DNA from: Brachypodium distachyon
Taxonomy: Eukaryota > Streptophyta > Magnoliopsida > Poales > Poaceae
Assembly: GCF_000005505.3 (NCBI RefSeq)
Contig: NC_016133.3
Span: forward strand, 44,543,237-44,607,236
Direction: 5' to 3'
DNA length: 64,000 nucleotides
The translations under genes and the position numbers were made by a program. The stretch's first letter is position 1; every line of letters begins with the position of its first letter. Positions 23,360 through 35,182 of this stretch are shown in pieces. Below the pieces are notes generated by a model. The model did no database searches. It was not told the origin of the DNA and worked only from the letters and a program-made list of their open reading frames with translations.

Positions 23360-24195
23360 AGTCTAAATGAGAATATGGTGATGCCTAAATCAGATGCTCT
23401 TTTGTTGATTAAGAATGAAGGATCAAGCCGTGACACAAGGGATTGGAGCGAGTTGAACTTCAAGGATAACGGCACGCATACGGAAGGAAACGGTGCAACA
23501 ACTACTACAAGAATACGAGAAGCTACATCCACTTAAATCGTGGGAAGAGAAGAGATGTTTGGGCTGCCACTTTTACTTCGTAAGAGCCCAAGGCCTTGTA
23601 GCACTCTGGCCCATTTAAAGATCTAAAACCCTAGTTTTCTTCCACCTCTCACTCCATCCATATAAGAGCAGTCACCATTCCCTCTGGCTGGTTAGGTTTT
23701 GTTTAGATAAGTTAGCCATTGCTGCAAATTCGGATCCCCACTAGTATTCGCTAGACCTACTTGAGAACCGCTACCAAAACCCCACCTTTTTACTTGTCTC
23801 CTTGAGACTATTGTACTTCATTTACATCTGCAATTTCAAATTGCCTTATCTTGATTCTTACATGTTCTCGATTGTTGGCAGAGATTGGAATTTCCTGTTC
23901 AGGTTGACGGCGCCTTCGGTTCCGTCAATAACCACAGAGAGTTGGTTCAACGATTGCTAAGGCGCATCGTTCGTGTGCTCGATGTAGTCGGGTTGTGAGA
24001 GTCGATTCCATCCCAAATAGTAGTTATCCTTCTCATCGAAAGATCGGGCCACTCCAAGAAGCCTGAGGAGCGCATCATTACTCTCTGCTCTCCTGCAACG
24101 TAACGAGGGTCGGAGTTCAGCACGACACTCCCGAAGAGTCCCTTCTCGAATAGAAGTCGGGATCTCCCTAACCTGCAAAACTCGTGTTAACAACC
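23360..24195 (+). mobile_element. Probable LTR-retrotransposon (LTR plus leader) remnant
   Basis: The segment contains CCATCCATATAAGAGCAG (a TATA-like site followed by a leader), a T-rich stretch and later text resembling grass Gypsy LTR/leader junctions (GTCGGGTTGTGAGAGTCGAT). No second LTR or coding region could be matched, so the call rests on overall resemblance. Confidence 0.3.
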
Positions 24196-25614
24196 CAGTG
24201 TATGTATCACTTAATCATACAAATATGCTTGGTTTTCTATACAAGTGGCTAAGGTAGAAGAAACAAGAAAGTGGTAGCCTCCTCTGCCATCCCAAGCTTG
24301 AATGGCAGCAGCTGGTAGGAGGATCCTAACAACTCGTCAAAGTGCCCCCCCATCAAACCACGCTTCACCGCTATATCCTTGTGTGACTGAGAGCGAGCGA
24401 GCGAGAGCCAGAGGGGTACGCAGTACGCACCAGGCGGACGAAGGGCGCGAACCCGGTGAGCCGCCTGATGGAGCTCTGTACCTTCCTGATCTGCCGTCGC
24501 GCCGCCGTGCACGGCCAGAGCCGGCGCGCCTTCTTCCGCTTCGGCGGCGGCGCTCTGCTGCGAGGGGATCACTCGTACTGCACCTACGTTTTGGGGTCCC
24601 CCTGCCTCCAAATCCTCACCACCGGTGCTTCGTGTGGCCAACGCAACGGGGGCAGACGGAAGGGAATATGGAAGCGTTCCTTACACCGAAAGCTGCGGCG
24701 GGCGAGAGTGGATATCGGGGAGGATGGGGATCCAGCAAGACTCCAGGATTGGATCCTGCACGCCTATTCGCCACTAGGGTGTTTTTGAGGATAGATTCGG
24801 CCGACGCTCTGCTCCAGGGTAGAGCCCGAAGAAGCCCCGACAGTGGACGCGCGTGGCTTTTCTCCAGTGAGCCCTGACCTCGCCGAGGGGAAGAAGATGA
24901 GCAGGATCCGGCTTGAGGAGCGGCTGCGCACTGGGTACATGCAGATGCGCAGCTGCGTGGCAGAGGCGAGGAGGCGCGCGTCAGGCCCGGTGTATTTTCG
25001 GGAGTGCAAACATGATAAGGAAAGGTAGAATTCGGGAGTGCTCCTCGTGTATTTTCCATGTCCTCTAGCACCGGGCGGTACTTATCTTCGTCGACGAGAG
25101 AGAGGGCGACAGGTCGAAGGATGCCTCCTTCAATTTCTACATCCCTGCAGCGCAGCCTACAGGATGCCTTAAGCTTATTTCTTCCAAAAATAGATCGGGT
25201 CATACCCGTAGACAACCTGACCTCGCGATCTTCTCAAGACGACCAAAACTTCTGACGGGTCACAGCTACTGTAATAAGTCTGTAATGAACGTAAATCGAA
25301 TGAATATTTCCAAAGGGTGAAAACTTAAAAGGCTTCTTCCTATATGGATACTATGATTATCATCATAGGTCAACAATGACAAGACCAAAACTATTACAAA
25401 GAAATACAGCAGATCACGCTAAAACTGACATCATACTTACAAAAGGCAAAAAACTTAAACCCTACTCACACTTGCATGCAGAAAATAGCAAGCAGCGAAT
25501 TCCGACACGCTCATAAAAACAGGGATCAGTCTCGGAATTTTGAATGGGCGCACACCATCCACACAGCACAAATCGCCGTCCAACAGATGTCCAATCACAG
25601 GAAAGATGGAAAGC
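24196..25614. other. Intergenic GC-rich sequence between VPS13 and PP2C
   Basis: Positions 24300-25250 are GC-rich with long overlapping open frames on both strands (for example 24302-24877 plus and 24616-25215 minus). None matches a family I know and no splice pattern is convincing. The part from 25270 to 25614 is AT-rich and probably the PP2C 3' untranslated region. Confidence 0.5.
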
Positions 25615-28600
25615 TCACATGATGCTTTCCTTAGCGCCTGAAACATCGTTCGTCAAATCTGAGATGGTGGCCGGTTTTGCGACTGCGTCAATAACAGACA
25701 GCTCATCTTTGTCTTTCACCAGTGCAGTAACGGCATCGGATACTCCAGTGCTCAGTTGGACACTTGTTGAGTGCTGATCACCACTAACTTCAACATCACT
25801 TGCCAAATTGTTGGCTGCGGAACTAGATGTTTCATTTGCATCATGTGTATTCAGGAAGAGACAGACGACAGCACAATCATCAACTTTAGATGTGGGATAC
25901 CTCGTACGCCAGGCAAGGTTAGCTGATTCAACCACGCAGCGTGCTGCAGAAGCCCGAGAAGTGGCTCTTTTGACGATGCTAACAACTTCGGTGTTTGACA
26001 GCACATCCCACACCTGCAAAAGAGCGAATGAGTTAGCTAATTGTATCGTGTAGCACAAAAACTGCAATTTTGGAATTCCAGGATGCAACGGTGTAAATCC
26101 ACATCTGCTCACCCCATCAGTCGCCAACACGATAAATTCATCCTTTTCTGTGACATGGTGACAGAAGACATCAGGCATAGAAATTAGACCATACTCCTTT
26201 AGACAGAAGTCTCCGAATGCCCTTGCCATGGCTAAACCAGGTGAATTGTACTTCGGAAGCCAAACACGAGCAACCTCTGGCTCCTCAGGAAGTGCAAATA
26301 TTCTGCCCCTGCGTTGCCTGATTCGCTGCGCTTCACCTGAAAAACAACCATGCCATTACTTCATGTTAACTGGCATGTCCGAAGGACCTCTTTTAGAGGT
26401 GCTAGTAATTTCAATATATAGTACCTCATGCGAAGTGTAGAATAGGAAGAAAAAGAAGGCATAAAAACACAGTTAACCCACAGTGCAGCATTACCTGCTG
26501 TCAGAACTAGATGGAAAAATCCGTCATCATATATATGTAGCATTGGAGATGATGTCGATAAACATCTCTAAACACTCCTTCAAATTTTATTTTATTTGTT
26601 TATAAGAAGCAAATAGTTCAGTACCCAGGAAAACTATAAGGAGTTTGGAATATGGCAAATAATATCAGTGTTTCACCGGCAAGCAGCTATTAAACCCACT
26701 TGTCAGTGTTACGTTGCTTCCTATTTTCCAACTTTGGAGTATTAGTGAGCTAGTGAGCTTTTATTACGTATTAGAAATACAACCACCAACCACAAATTGT
26801 TGACCACTTTGTTTTACTTTCATATGTGTCTAGTAATCCATTTTTTCCAGAAGAACTGGTGCTCTTAATACATAATACCTCACGCAAATAGCTCAGTACT
26901 CAGATAAACTATACTAGAGTTCAGAATATGGAAGTTGACATCAGTGTCCCACTGACAGGTGGCTCTAGAACTCACTTGTCATCATCGTTGCATGCTATTC
27001 TCCAATTTCACACATGTTTAAAGTGTTACTGCGTTAGCAAGCTACAACGTCAATCGCAAATTATTGACCACTTTGTTTTACTTTCATGGTCTCTAGGGTA
27101 CGAACACGGTGACAGATGTATTACGCTCATTAGAATGAAAACAGGAACACATGAATTGAACACACAGTAAACAACAATTCTGTCAGCAAGATGATGAAGT
27201 TCAACAGTTTTCTCTTCTAGCAGATTAAAAGAATTATACTAAGTTGTGTTGAATGAAACCAATGTAATAAAAACTTACAATAAGTGTGGTTGCTTTACCT
27301 CACAGAAAGCAATAAACTGATCTATGTGGGGACCCTGACAAATAAGCTAAGCTCATGCAGACTAAGCATTCAAACTTCGTTTGTTACATGATGAATACAA
27401 GAACAAATATAACAATGCTAAGTATTCCATGGCTTAAGATCTAGAAAAGTAGAAATGTCTCATAGGCAAGAGATGCACAAGGACCCACAAATTATACTAC
27501 CGTTCCTGAGTCCTAACAGTCACAAAATCCTAAGCTGTATACATGTATTGCACAAACTAGGATATGGACACAAGGTTGACAAATGTCACTATATCTGCAG
27601 GAGGATTAGGGGAAAGAGAAACAATAAACATGCAAAAAAAATTAAAGAAAATGCAAAGCGTACTTGGAATGTTAGGTTTGAGATCAACTGTCAATTGTAC
27701 AGCAATGAGCTGATGATCTTCGTTTCTAGTGCCTAAGACAGCTCTTGAGTCCCCCAAGTTGCCTATTATAAGATTGTGCCCCTACACAGCAAAAAACATG
27801 AGTATAATCAAGTAACCAACATTACTGATACACAGTCACGGAATTTTCAACTGAATTCCAACCTCAAAAGGGAGTTCTGAATTTAACAAATCACTAATGG
27901 CATTTGGTTCAGTTACCTGTTTGAGCACTGCCACTGCAGTTGTTCCACTGAAGAAACAGTCGATATTTTTATGTAATTTCAGATCCCTGTCCATTATGTG
28001 AAAAGCTCGCAAGAATGAAGTTCTCAATGTTGTGAAGATCTCGGGGTGTTCCCCATTCTGCTCAGCTCCAGTGGAAGTGGTACTGGTAGTTTTTGTTCTC
28101 TCTGGGTTTACAGGTAGACCTGCTTGATTTGTGTTGCTTTTCATGTTGGTAGTGGATGTCTCTCTAGCCTCATCTGTGCCCAAATCCGCTCCAAGCTTTA
28201 CAGGAAGAAGATCTCTCACTCTCTTAGCAACCAAATGGCCATAAGGTCCATGACCATCAAACACACCACAAAAGATGGTATCATCTCTTGAACAGAAGTT
28301 CTGGAAAAAGAAAATAATGAAATCAACCATCTCCTCCATGGAAACAACAACAACAAGACATTGTGCATGTTAAAGAACCAATTGAAAAGGGATGTAGCAA
28401 GTGGACAATTAGTGCAAGATCAGTATTGTCACATGTCATTAAGTATGTATGATCAGGTGTATGTGACAAATTGGATGCGCGGCCCATAAGAAGGTGAAGC
28501 TCTCCTCTTCTGATCGGTTGCACGTCCTTAGTCGGTACTTCATTGGTACAATAATTTGGTACATAGAGCAGTACTACTGTACTAGTGCAAAATTAGCAGC

Positions 28601-29851
28601 TTTTATTGCTCATTTTCCATACCCCTTGATGGCCGTCTGTTCTGTAAGATACTACTACTAAAGTTGCCAAAATCATCCAAGTCTCTAGTTCAGCAAAACT
28701 GCCACTCAAATTCTTCGGAGGTAAATGGGTTTCACAAAAAAGTGAGATGTGAACGGTAGATGTGCCACACTGGACATGCTGCCAAATTTGCAATCAGACA
28801 TATTGAAAGGGGAGGAAGGAGTATCAAGCAGATAAGATCATGCGGCATGGAGAGGAAAAAACGGGAGTATGAATGGATAAGGATGAGAATCATGTGGAGC
28901 CCCTCCAACCTACAAGTAGCATTCCAACGCAAAACCAATCATTAGACTTGAATTAAACTAGCAAAATAGAAACTCTCTCCGGCAACATCTTATGGCAATC
29001 GATTTCACAAAGAATATAGTATTCGAGTCAAAGTTTCATCTCTTTGAAGCGATTGGTATGTGCACAATAACATAAACAGAAAGTGCCGAGTTAAAAGAGT
29101 TGTTGAGGCTAACATCCAAATCAGCTAAATTGTAACGAGGAAAATCTAGATCAAAGCAAGCGAGACCAAATTTGATCCGAAAGCAAAACCACGCTTGATT
29201 TGGCTTGTCGAGATCTAATCAAGTAACAGTAACAGTATTACAGCATAAATCACATGGCATAATAATCGCAAGTAAAGTACAGGGAAGGAAGCAGTTACTC
29301 AATTGCGTTTTTCCTTTTACCTCCCAGACGACCATCGCGTCCTGGTTCACGCCCTTCTTCCCCTGCATCGTGTACAGCGACGCGACAGAGCAGGCGCCAT
29401 TGCTGGCGATCCGGCCGGGGATCCGCCTCAGCTCCGCCGCGAAGCGCCGGACGTCCGCCGGCGCCGGGACGGCCCCCCCGCGCGGCGGCACCGGGCGCGG
29501 CTGCCTCTGCGGGCGCGGCGCGGCCCACGGGACGCCGAGCGCGCGGAGCACGCCGAGCAGGCAGCCGAGGAGGTCCTCGAGGCACCGCCCGCCGGCGCCG
29601 GCGCCTCCTCCTCCTTCCCCAGCGGCCCCCGCGGCGGGGGCGGACGTGACCATGACGACGTGCGCCGCAAGCGCGACGGCGACCAGGCGCTGCTGCTCCC
29701 CTCCGCCGCTAGGCCGCCGACGGCTGGTGCCCGACCGGCGTCCTGCGGCGGCTTCCACCATGCACCTGCGGCGGGCGCTACCCCCGGCCGGACTAACTCC
29801 TCCTGCCCCTAGCACCACGCGATTCGCTCGCGTCACCGACCGAGACGACAA
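25615..29851 (-). CDS. Protein phosphatase 2C (PPM family), complete, 5 exons
   Basis: A Mg/Mn-dependent serine/threonine phosphatase of the plant PP2C family, probably of the clade whose N-terminus reads YTMQGKKGVNQDAMVVWE. Exons: 29321-29851, 27917-28300, 27664-27781, 26113-26336, 25615-26013. All borders are GT/AG and phases match, giving 1656 nt or 551 aa. Motifs in order: NQDAMVVWE, CGVFDGHGPYGH (metal-binding Asp and Gly), FFSGTTAVAVLKQ, IGNLGDSRAVLG, ARAFGDFCLKEYG, IVLATDGVWDVLSN and SKVDDCAVVCLFL (last metal-binding Asp). The core therefore looks catalytically complete. The C-terminus after about residue 480 is Ser/Thr/Asp-rich and ends KESIM. The first 90 residues are Ala/Gly/Arg-rich and unconserved. 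The start at 29851 is the first Met in frame, about 130 bp downstream of a TATA-like site; later in-frame Mets are possible. The substrate is unknown. It is divergently unrelated to its neighbours. Confidence 0.93.
26337..27663. other. PP2C intron 3 with internal duplication
   Basis: 1.3-kb intron. Apart from a diverged duplication (26609-27105) it shows only AT-rich sequence. Open frames at 26928-27170 and 27455-27736 have no recognised family. Confidence 0.6.
26609..27105. repeat. Diverged tandem duplication in PP2C intron 3
   Basis: Two units of about 225-230 bp: 26609-26838 and 26883-27100. Shared text includes GCAAATAGTTCAGTACCCAG / GCAAATAGCTCAGTACTCAG at the start and TTGACCACTTTGTTTTACTT near the end of each. 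Substitutions and small gaps show the duplication is old. Confidence 0.75.
28301..29320. other. PP2C intron 1, no feature seen
   Basis: A 1-kb intron with donor GTAAAAG at 29320 and acceptor TTTCCAG at 28301. No repeat or extra exon was recognised. Confidence 0.65.
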
Positions 29852-29980
29852 GGGAGTATCCTGCCTGGCGTTGTTGGCGCAGGAGAAGAGAAGGGGGTGG
29901 GACGGGGAGGCAGAAGCACACGGGGGAGGACTGGACGGGAGTCGCTGATTAACCCAGGAATGGACTAAAAGGGGAGTTCC

Positions 29981-29990
29981 TTATTATATA
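29981..29990 (-). promoter_or_regulatory. Putative TATA box of the PP2C gene
   Basis: On the minus strand this reads TATATAATAA, about 130 bp upstream of the chosen PP2C start codon. Spacing and orientation suit a core promoter with a 5' leader near 100 nt. This is inferred from position only. Confidence 0.45.
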
Positions 29991-29999
29991 TCCGGCCGG

Positions 30000-30460
30000 G
30001 GCAAACGGGCAAATGCAAGAAGCAGCCGAGGGAACACGGGGCAAGTCAAGCGACGCAAACGACTGGGTCCCAGATCTCCCTCTCTACAAGCAGCCAGGAT
30101 TAAGCCGATAAGATGGCTAACCAACAAGATCCGTAACGACGAGTTGCTAATTAATACTGTAATTGATTGATTAATAAGGAGAGGCGCTGGTGGACAGGAG
30201 GACACACGGAGGCGATCGAGGGGAGCGTGAAAGAGGATGGATGGGGCAGGGAAAGAGGTCAGGGAGATGAGAGGAGAGGGCGACGCTGGGAGTCGTTGTG
30301 GCTTGGTACACCGGGGGAAATTTCGTCGTCGAAGTGATGAGAAAAAAGTGCAGTTTTACTTTTATCAGATCATGTCGCCCCCGCCGGACGGCTACGGCTC
30401 CGGTTCTTTTTTTTTTCCTCCTGTTCTCCAACAGTGCCATGCTGCAGTTCTAAATGGAAT
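30000..30460. other. Upstream flank of PP2C
   Basis: Sequence upstream of the PP2C TATA-like site, moderately GC-rich to about 30300, then mixed. No gene was recognised. Confidence 0.5.
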
Positions 30461-30464
30461 GGAT

Positions 30465-31095
30465 AGCTCGTTTTTTAGATGCACGTTACAACTTTTCTGC
30501 GTGATGTAATCATACGAGTTCTATCTTCGTGTTGTGAGAGTATAGCCACTCCGCCAACCGTCAGGATTGTTTTTTTTCAAGAAATTACAAATATGTGGGT
30601 AGCTTATTTTTAGACGTACGTTATCATTTTTGCGTAATATACTCATGCAAGCTAGATCTCTGTGTCGTGAGAGTATAGCCACTGCGCTAACCATCTGCAC
30701 AACTTTTGTGTAATATACACAAGTTAGATATCCGTGTCGTCAGAGTATAGCCACTCCAAGAACCATCCAAATCTAACTTGATTTTTTTGAACAAGTTACA
30801 AAAAAAGTAGGCAACTCATTTCTAGAATGCACGCTATAAGTTTTGCCTAACATGCTCGAGCAAGTTAGATCATCGTGTCGTGAGAGCACAATAACCAACC
30901 AAGCCAAACTAAGTTTTTCTTGAGCAAATTACAAATATGTTGGTAGCTCACTTTTAAATGCACATTACAAGTTTTGCACATCATACTTGAGCAAGCTAGA
31001 TCCTGATAACATCCCTTATAACATGAGATACATGAAAGTACTACCACGCCGCTAACCATCTAAGCTCAACTTAGTTTTTGGTGGAAAAATCACAA
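30465..31095. repeat. Diverged tandem array of about 100-160-bp units carrying a tRNA A-box-like motif
   Basis: At least four to five units share the order: GCTCATTTTTAGATGCACGT, ACAAGTTTTGCGTAATATAC, GCAAGTTAGATCTCCGTGTC, GTGAGAGTATAGCCACTCCG, CTAACCATC and a T-rich AATTACAAATATG(T)TGG. Occurrences of GAGAGTATAGCCACT(C/G) lie near 30536, 30670 and 30737 (the last reads CAGAGTATAG), with decayed versions near 30883 and 31040. On the minus strand the core reads GGTTAGCGCAGTGGCTATAC, which looks like a tRNA-type A box. No B box was seen. Confidence 0.75.
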
Positions 31096-32570
31096 GTATG
31101 TTGGCTAGTAATGTAATTAATTGATCCCCTTTAAAGCGAAGAATAGTATATTTTGTGGGGCACCCATGGAAACGGCCATAGATTTAGATTATGATGGACA
31201 AAGATATAAACACCTAAACTAACTACTCAACCAAGAAATATTTAATTTCTTGCGTGCATAAAGCTTAAGTAGTAGAATATGAAAAGAAACATCATAATGC
31301 ACACTAAGTTCCACCATGGATAGATGCCTTGCCACTGAGCTAAAGAAAATTGAGTTATAAATATTATTTTGTTATTCCTTATATTGTACTAGATTCCGAA
31401 AGAGCAATACAAATTCTTACTAAACAAAATGTTGGATTCAAACCTGATGGGTACATAAGATTGCAATCCATATCATGTATTCATCTGATTTAAAAAAGAT
31501 AAAAGCTACAATCTACTACCCTGTGTCGGCGGATGCTGCTCCCTTCACTCCGGTGGTTGTGATCCCTGTGGCCCCTTCTCGCGCGTTGGCGCGTTTTCGG
31601 CGTAGGATTCGTATGGATTCTCCTACGCTTCTGCCTCTTCCCAAGTTTCGGCTAAAAAGGGCCGTTCCAGGGCGTGGGTTCCTGGGCCTCCACGCAGGAG
31701 TGCCTGGCTGGCCCAACAACTGAGGAGTGGTGCGTCCATTAAGCGGCAGCAAAGGATTCTTATTTCCAGGCTTGGAATCGCTAGGGAGGGAGCAGTGATT
31801 GATGACTCGGCGCTTGACTCTTATTTGAAACTCTTTGACTCCCCCCTCTCTCAGGACAATGTGGCGGCGATTCTCTCTCTGTTCGGCTGGGATTCTGGGG
31901 TCATGCCATTGGCCTCCGAGGGGCAAGATCTCGGTGTCTGATTGTCTTTTCATTGGCAAGTGTTGTGGACGCGTCCATGCCTGCAAGCCTGAAATCACTT
32001 GTGTGAACGTGAGGGGCATTATTAGCCTAGCCAAAAGGGCGGCTATTTCTCAGGTGGTTTCTCAATGTGGTGTCGGTTTGGTGTGTCTGCAAGAAACAAA
32101 AATGCAACACATCTCCTGTTTGATTGTAACTGAATGCCTAGGCCCTAATTTCACTGAGTTTTTCTTTTTGTCGGCGTTGGGAACTCATGGGGGTGTTTTG
32201 CTTGCTTGGAACCCTTCCTTGGTCAGTCTTTCGAATCCCCACATAATTGAGCGTGCAATCACAGCCTTGGTGGTTCATGATGGCAAACAATGGTGGTGTA
32301 CGGGTGTTTATGGGCCACATAGCAAGGAGGAGCAACCTGCTTTCCGGCAGGAAATCCGTGACATCTAGGATCTGATTGCTGGCCCTTGAGTCATCCTTGG
32401 CGATTTTGATCAGATAGTAAATGTGGAGGACAAGAGTAATTCCAGAATTAATAGGGGTGCGATGGGGCGTTTTCGTAGACTGCTTTTCTGATTTGGATCT
32501 AAGGGAGATCGTTCTCTCGGGCTGACGTTTCACCTGGTCGAACGAGCGGGATTCACCAACGCTTGAACGA

Positions 32571-34633
32571 TTGGATAGGGTCTTTGCGAATGTGGATTGG
32601 GCGGTGGACTATCCTTCGGCCTTTCTTACGGCGTTGAGCACGGAGGTCTCGGATCATGCAGCTCTCCTGTTAGACCTTGATGCGGATCTGCGTAGCGGAG
32701 AGCGCTTTCATTTTGAAGCCCACTGGGTTCGGGCACCTGGTTTCTCGAAAGTGGTGGCTGAGGCGTGGAATTCCTTTGGAGAGACGCTTAACCCCTATAA
32801 ACGGCTCTCGTCTAGGATGCGTTTGGCGGCGCGTCGCCTCCGGAGTTGGAGTGATAAACTGATCGGTAACACCAAGCTGCAGATTCTTGTGGCTTCGAAA
32901 GTGATTCTGCGTTTGGACGTGACGATGGAATCGCGCGTTCTTGCTGGCCGTGAACGTGCTTTGCGTGCAGACCTTAAGAGGAAATTGTTGGGGCTAGCTT
33001 CTCTTGAGAGAACTATTGCTAGACAAAGGTCGAGAATTCTGTGCTTACGTGAAGGGGATGCGAATACACGTTTCTTTCATCTCAAGGCGAGTCACCGTCG
33101 ACGAAAAAATTTCATCTCTTGCTTGACGGATCAGGGGAGAGTCCTTTCAGATCATGATGACAAAGCGAGGCTTGCCGACAACTTCTTTGAAAATCTGATT
33201 GGCATGGGTGTCGATAGGCAGTTTGCGCTGAGTCTGAACAAGCTGCATGTGGGGAACCATGATCTCGGTGCTTTGGAAGATGCTTTCACTCAAGAGGAAG
33301 TGTGGGAAGTTGTTAAGTCGATGCCTATGGATAAATGCCCCGGTCCAGATGGTTTCACAGGACGATTTTTCTGTGCTTGCTAGGGGATCATCAAGGATGA
33401 TGTGATGGCGTGTTTCCATGAACTTGGGGTTTGCAAGCTGTTAATCAGGCCTACATCTCCCGGTTGACCAAGAAACAAGGGACCAACACCATCAAGGACT
33501 TTCGGCCGATTAGCTTGATTCATCGTGTGGGCAAGCTCATTGCAAAGGTTTTGGCGGTGCGCCTGGCACCATTTCTTCCTGTCATTGCGGGCCCTCATCG
33601 AAGCGCTTGCATTAGTGGGAGATGTCTGCATGATAATTTCATGATGGTCAAGTGCTCCACGAGGCAACTCCATCTGAGCCGAAGAGCGGCCGTTCTTCTC
33701 AAGTTAGACATCATGAAAGCCTTTGACTCGCTCCATTGGGCGTTCCTCATCGATGTCCTTCGGAAGCTTGGTTTTGGTGGTAAATGGATTGAGTGGATTG
33801 GTGCGATTCTTTCTACGGCATCTACCAAGGTGCTTATGAATGGATTCCTGGGCAGATGCATCTTTCATCGTAGAGGCCTTCGGCAAGGGGATCCACTGTC
33901 CCCCATGCTCTTTGTCTTGGCAATGGACGTGCTTAATAACCTTCTGGATTGTGGTAATGAGGCTGGAGTGTTGGAGGATTGTGGCCTGCGGCGACGCACC
34001 TTGATTTTCGTAGATGATGTCGCCACTTTCATTCTTCCCACATGTCATGACCTTCAGGCCTGCATGGCTGTGTTGGCAGATTTTGGGGAGGCCTCGGGTT
34101 TAGTGGTGAATCTTGCTAAAAGTGCAGCACATCCTATTCGTTGTTCTGGCGCTCAAAGGCAACTTATTCAAGATGAACTCCATTGCCAGGTTGTGGATTT
34201 CCCTTGTACTTATCTTGGTTTACCTTTGGGGCCTCTCAAGGCGACGGCAAGCCAGCTTAAGGCCATGGTCGAGCAGGTGGAGAACAAGCTGCAATCCTGG
34301 AGTGCGCCTCTCCTCACTCTTGGGGGTGGGGGGGGGCGTATGGTGCTTGTGAAGTCAACTTTATGTGCAATGCCAATTTACTCGATGATGTCCATTGACT
34401 TTCCGATCAAAACCATTGAGGGGATTGAGCACATATGTCGTGGATTCCTATGGAAAGGGAGGAAGGAGGTGAAGGGCGGCCACTGCCTTGTCAATTGGGC
34501 CTCGGTTTGCTCTCAGAAGCGGTTGGGGGGACTTGGCCTCCCGAACCTCAAGACGTTGAATACGGCGCTGAGCATGTGGATCCGCAAAGGCCGTGGTCCG
34601 ATTTCGATCTTGATATCCCCAGGCTTCTCGTGA
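32571..34633 (+). pseudogene. LINE ORF2 endonuclease/reverse transcriptase, broken
   Basis: Two open stretches, 32571-33383 (end of endonuclease through the start of RT) and 33431-34633 (RT proper), are separated by a stop and frameshift around 33381. RT motifs FRPISLI, DIMKAFDSLHW, GLRQGDPLSP and FVDD are present in order. FVDD replaces the more common FADD. An upstream endonuclease piece lies at 31835-32368 and a downstream zinc-region piece at 34656-35165. Confidence 0.92.
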
Positions 34634-35182
34634 TCTGTTTGAGGTAGGTTCGAAGGTGGTGCTTGGCAACGGCATGAATACCTGGTTCTGGCATGATCCT
34701 TGGTTAGATGGCAGGAGAATTGAGGAAGTGGCTCCAAACTTATTTGCTGCATTGCCTGTAGGACAGATGAATCTCTCAGTGGCTGACGGTATTCGTAATA
34801 ATTCCCGGCTCCAGTGCATCAACCCTAATATCTCTCCTGAAGGTATTGAGGAATACCTCTCCTTGTGGCATCGGGTGAGACAGGTGGTGCTTCCCGAGTC
34901 TGCTGACATTGCTGACTTCTTCGGTTGGAAGTGGTCCCCTAAGAAAACCTTCACGGCCAATTCTACCTATCTGGCGCTATTTGAAGGAAGAACTAAACTG
35001 ACTCCAGGGCACCCGCCAAGTGCAAGTGTTTTGTTTGGCTTGCGATTCGTGGTCGTTGTTGGACCACGGACAGATTGCGCAAGCGTGGATTGGATCATCC
35101 GGAGAAATACCCATTGTGCGACCAAGAGCAAGAGACAATTAACCATCACCTTCTGGGTTGTGTGACGGCGAGGGAAGTGTGG

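Noticed and set aside
24302..25215. 191-199-aa open frames on both strands between VPS13 and PP2C
   Set aside because: GC-driven open frames. I could not match either strand to a protein family, and the best local phrases did not hold up as a known domain.
29205..29948. 247-aa and 169-aa plus-strand frames overlapping PP2C exon 1
   Set aside because: Antisense shadows of the GC-rich first PP2C exon. The minus-strand frame carries the conserved PP2C motif and correct splice phase.
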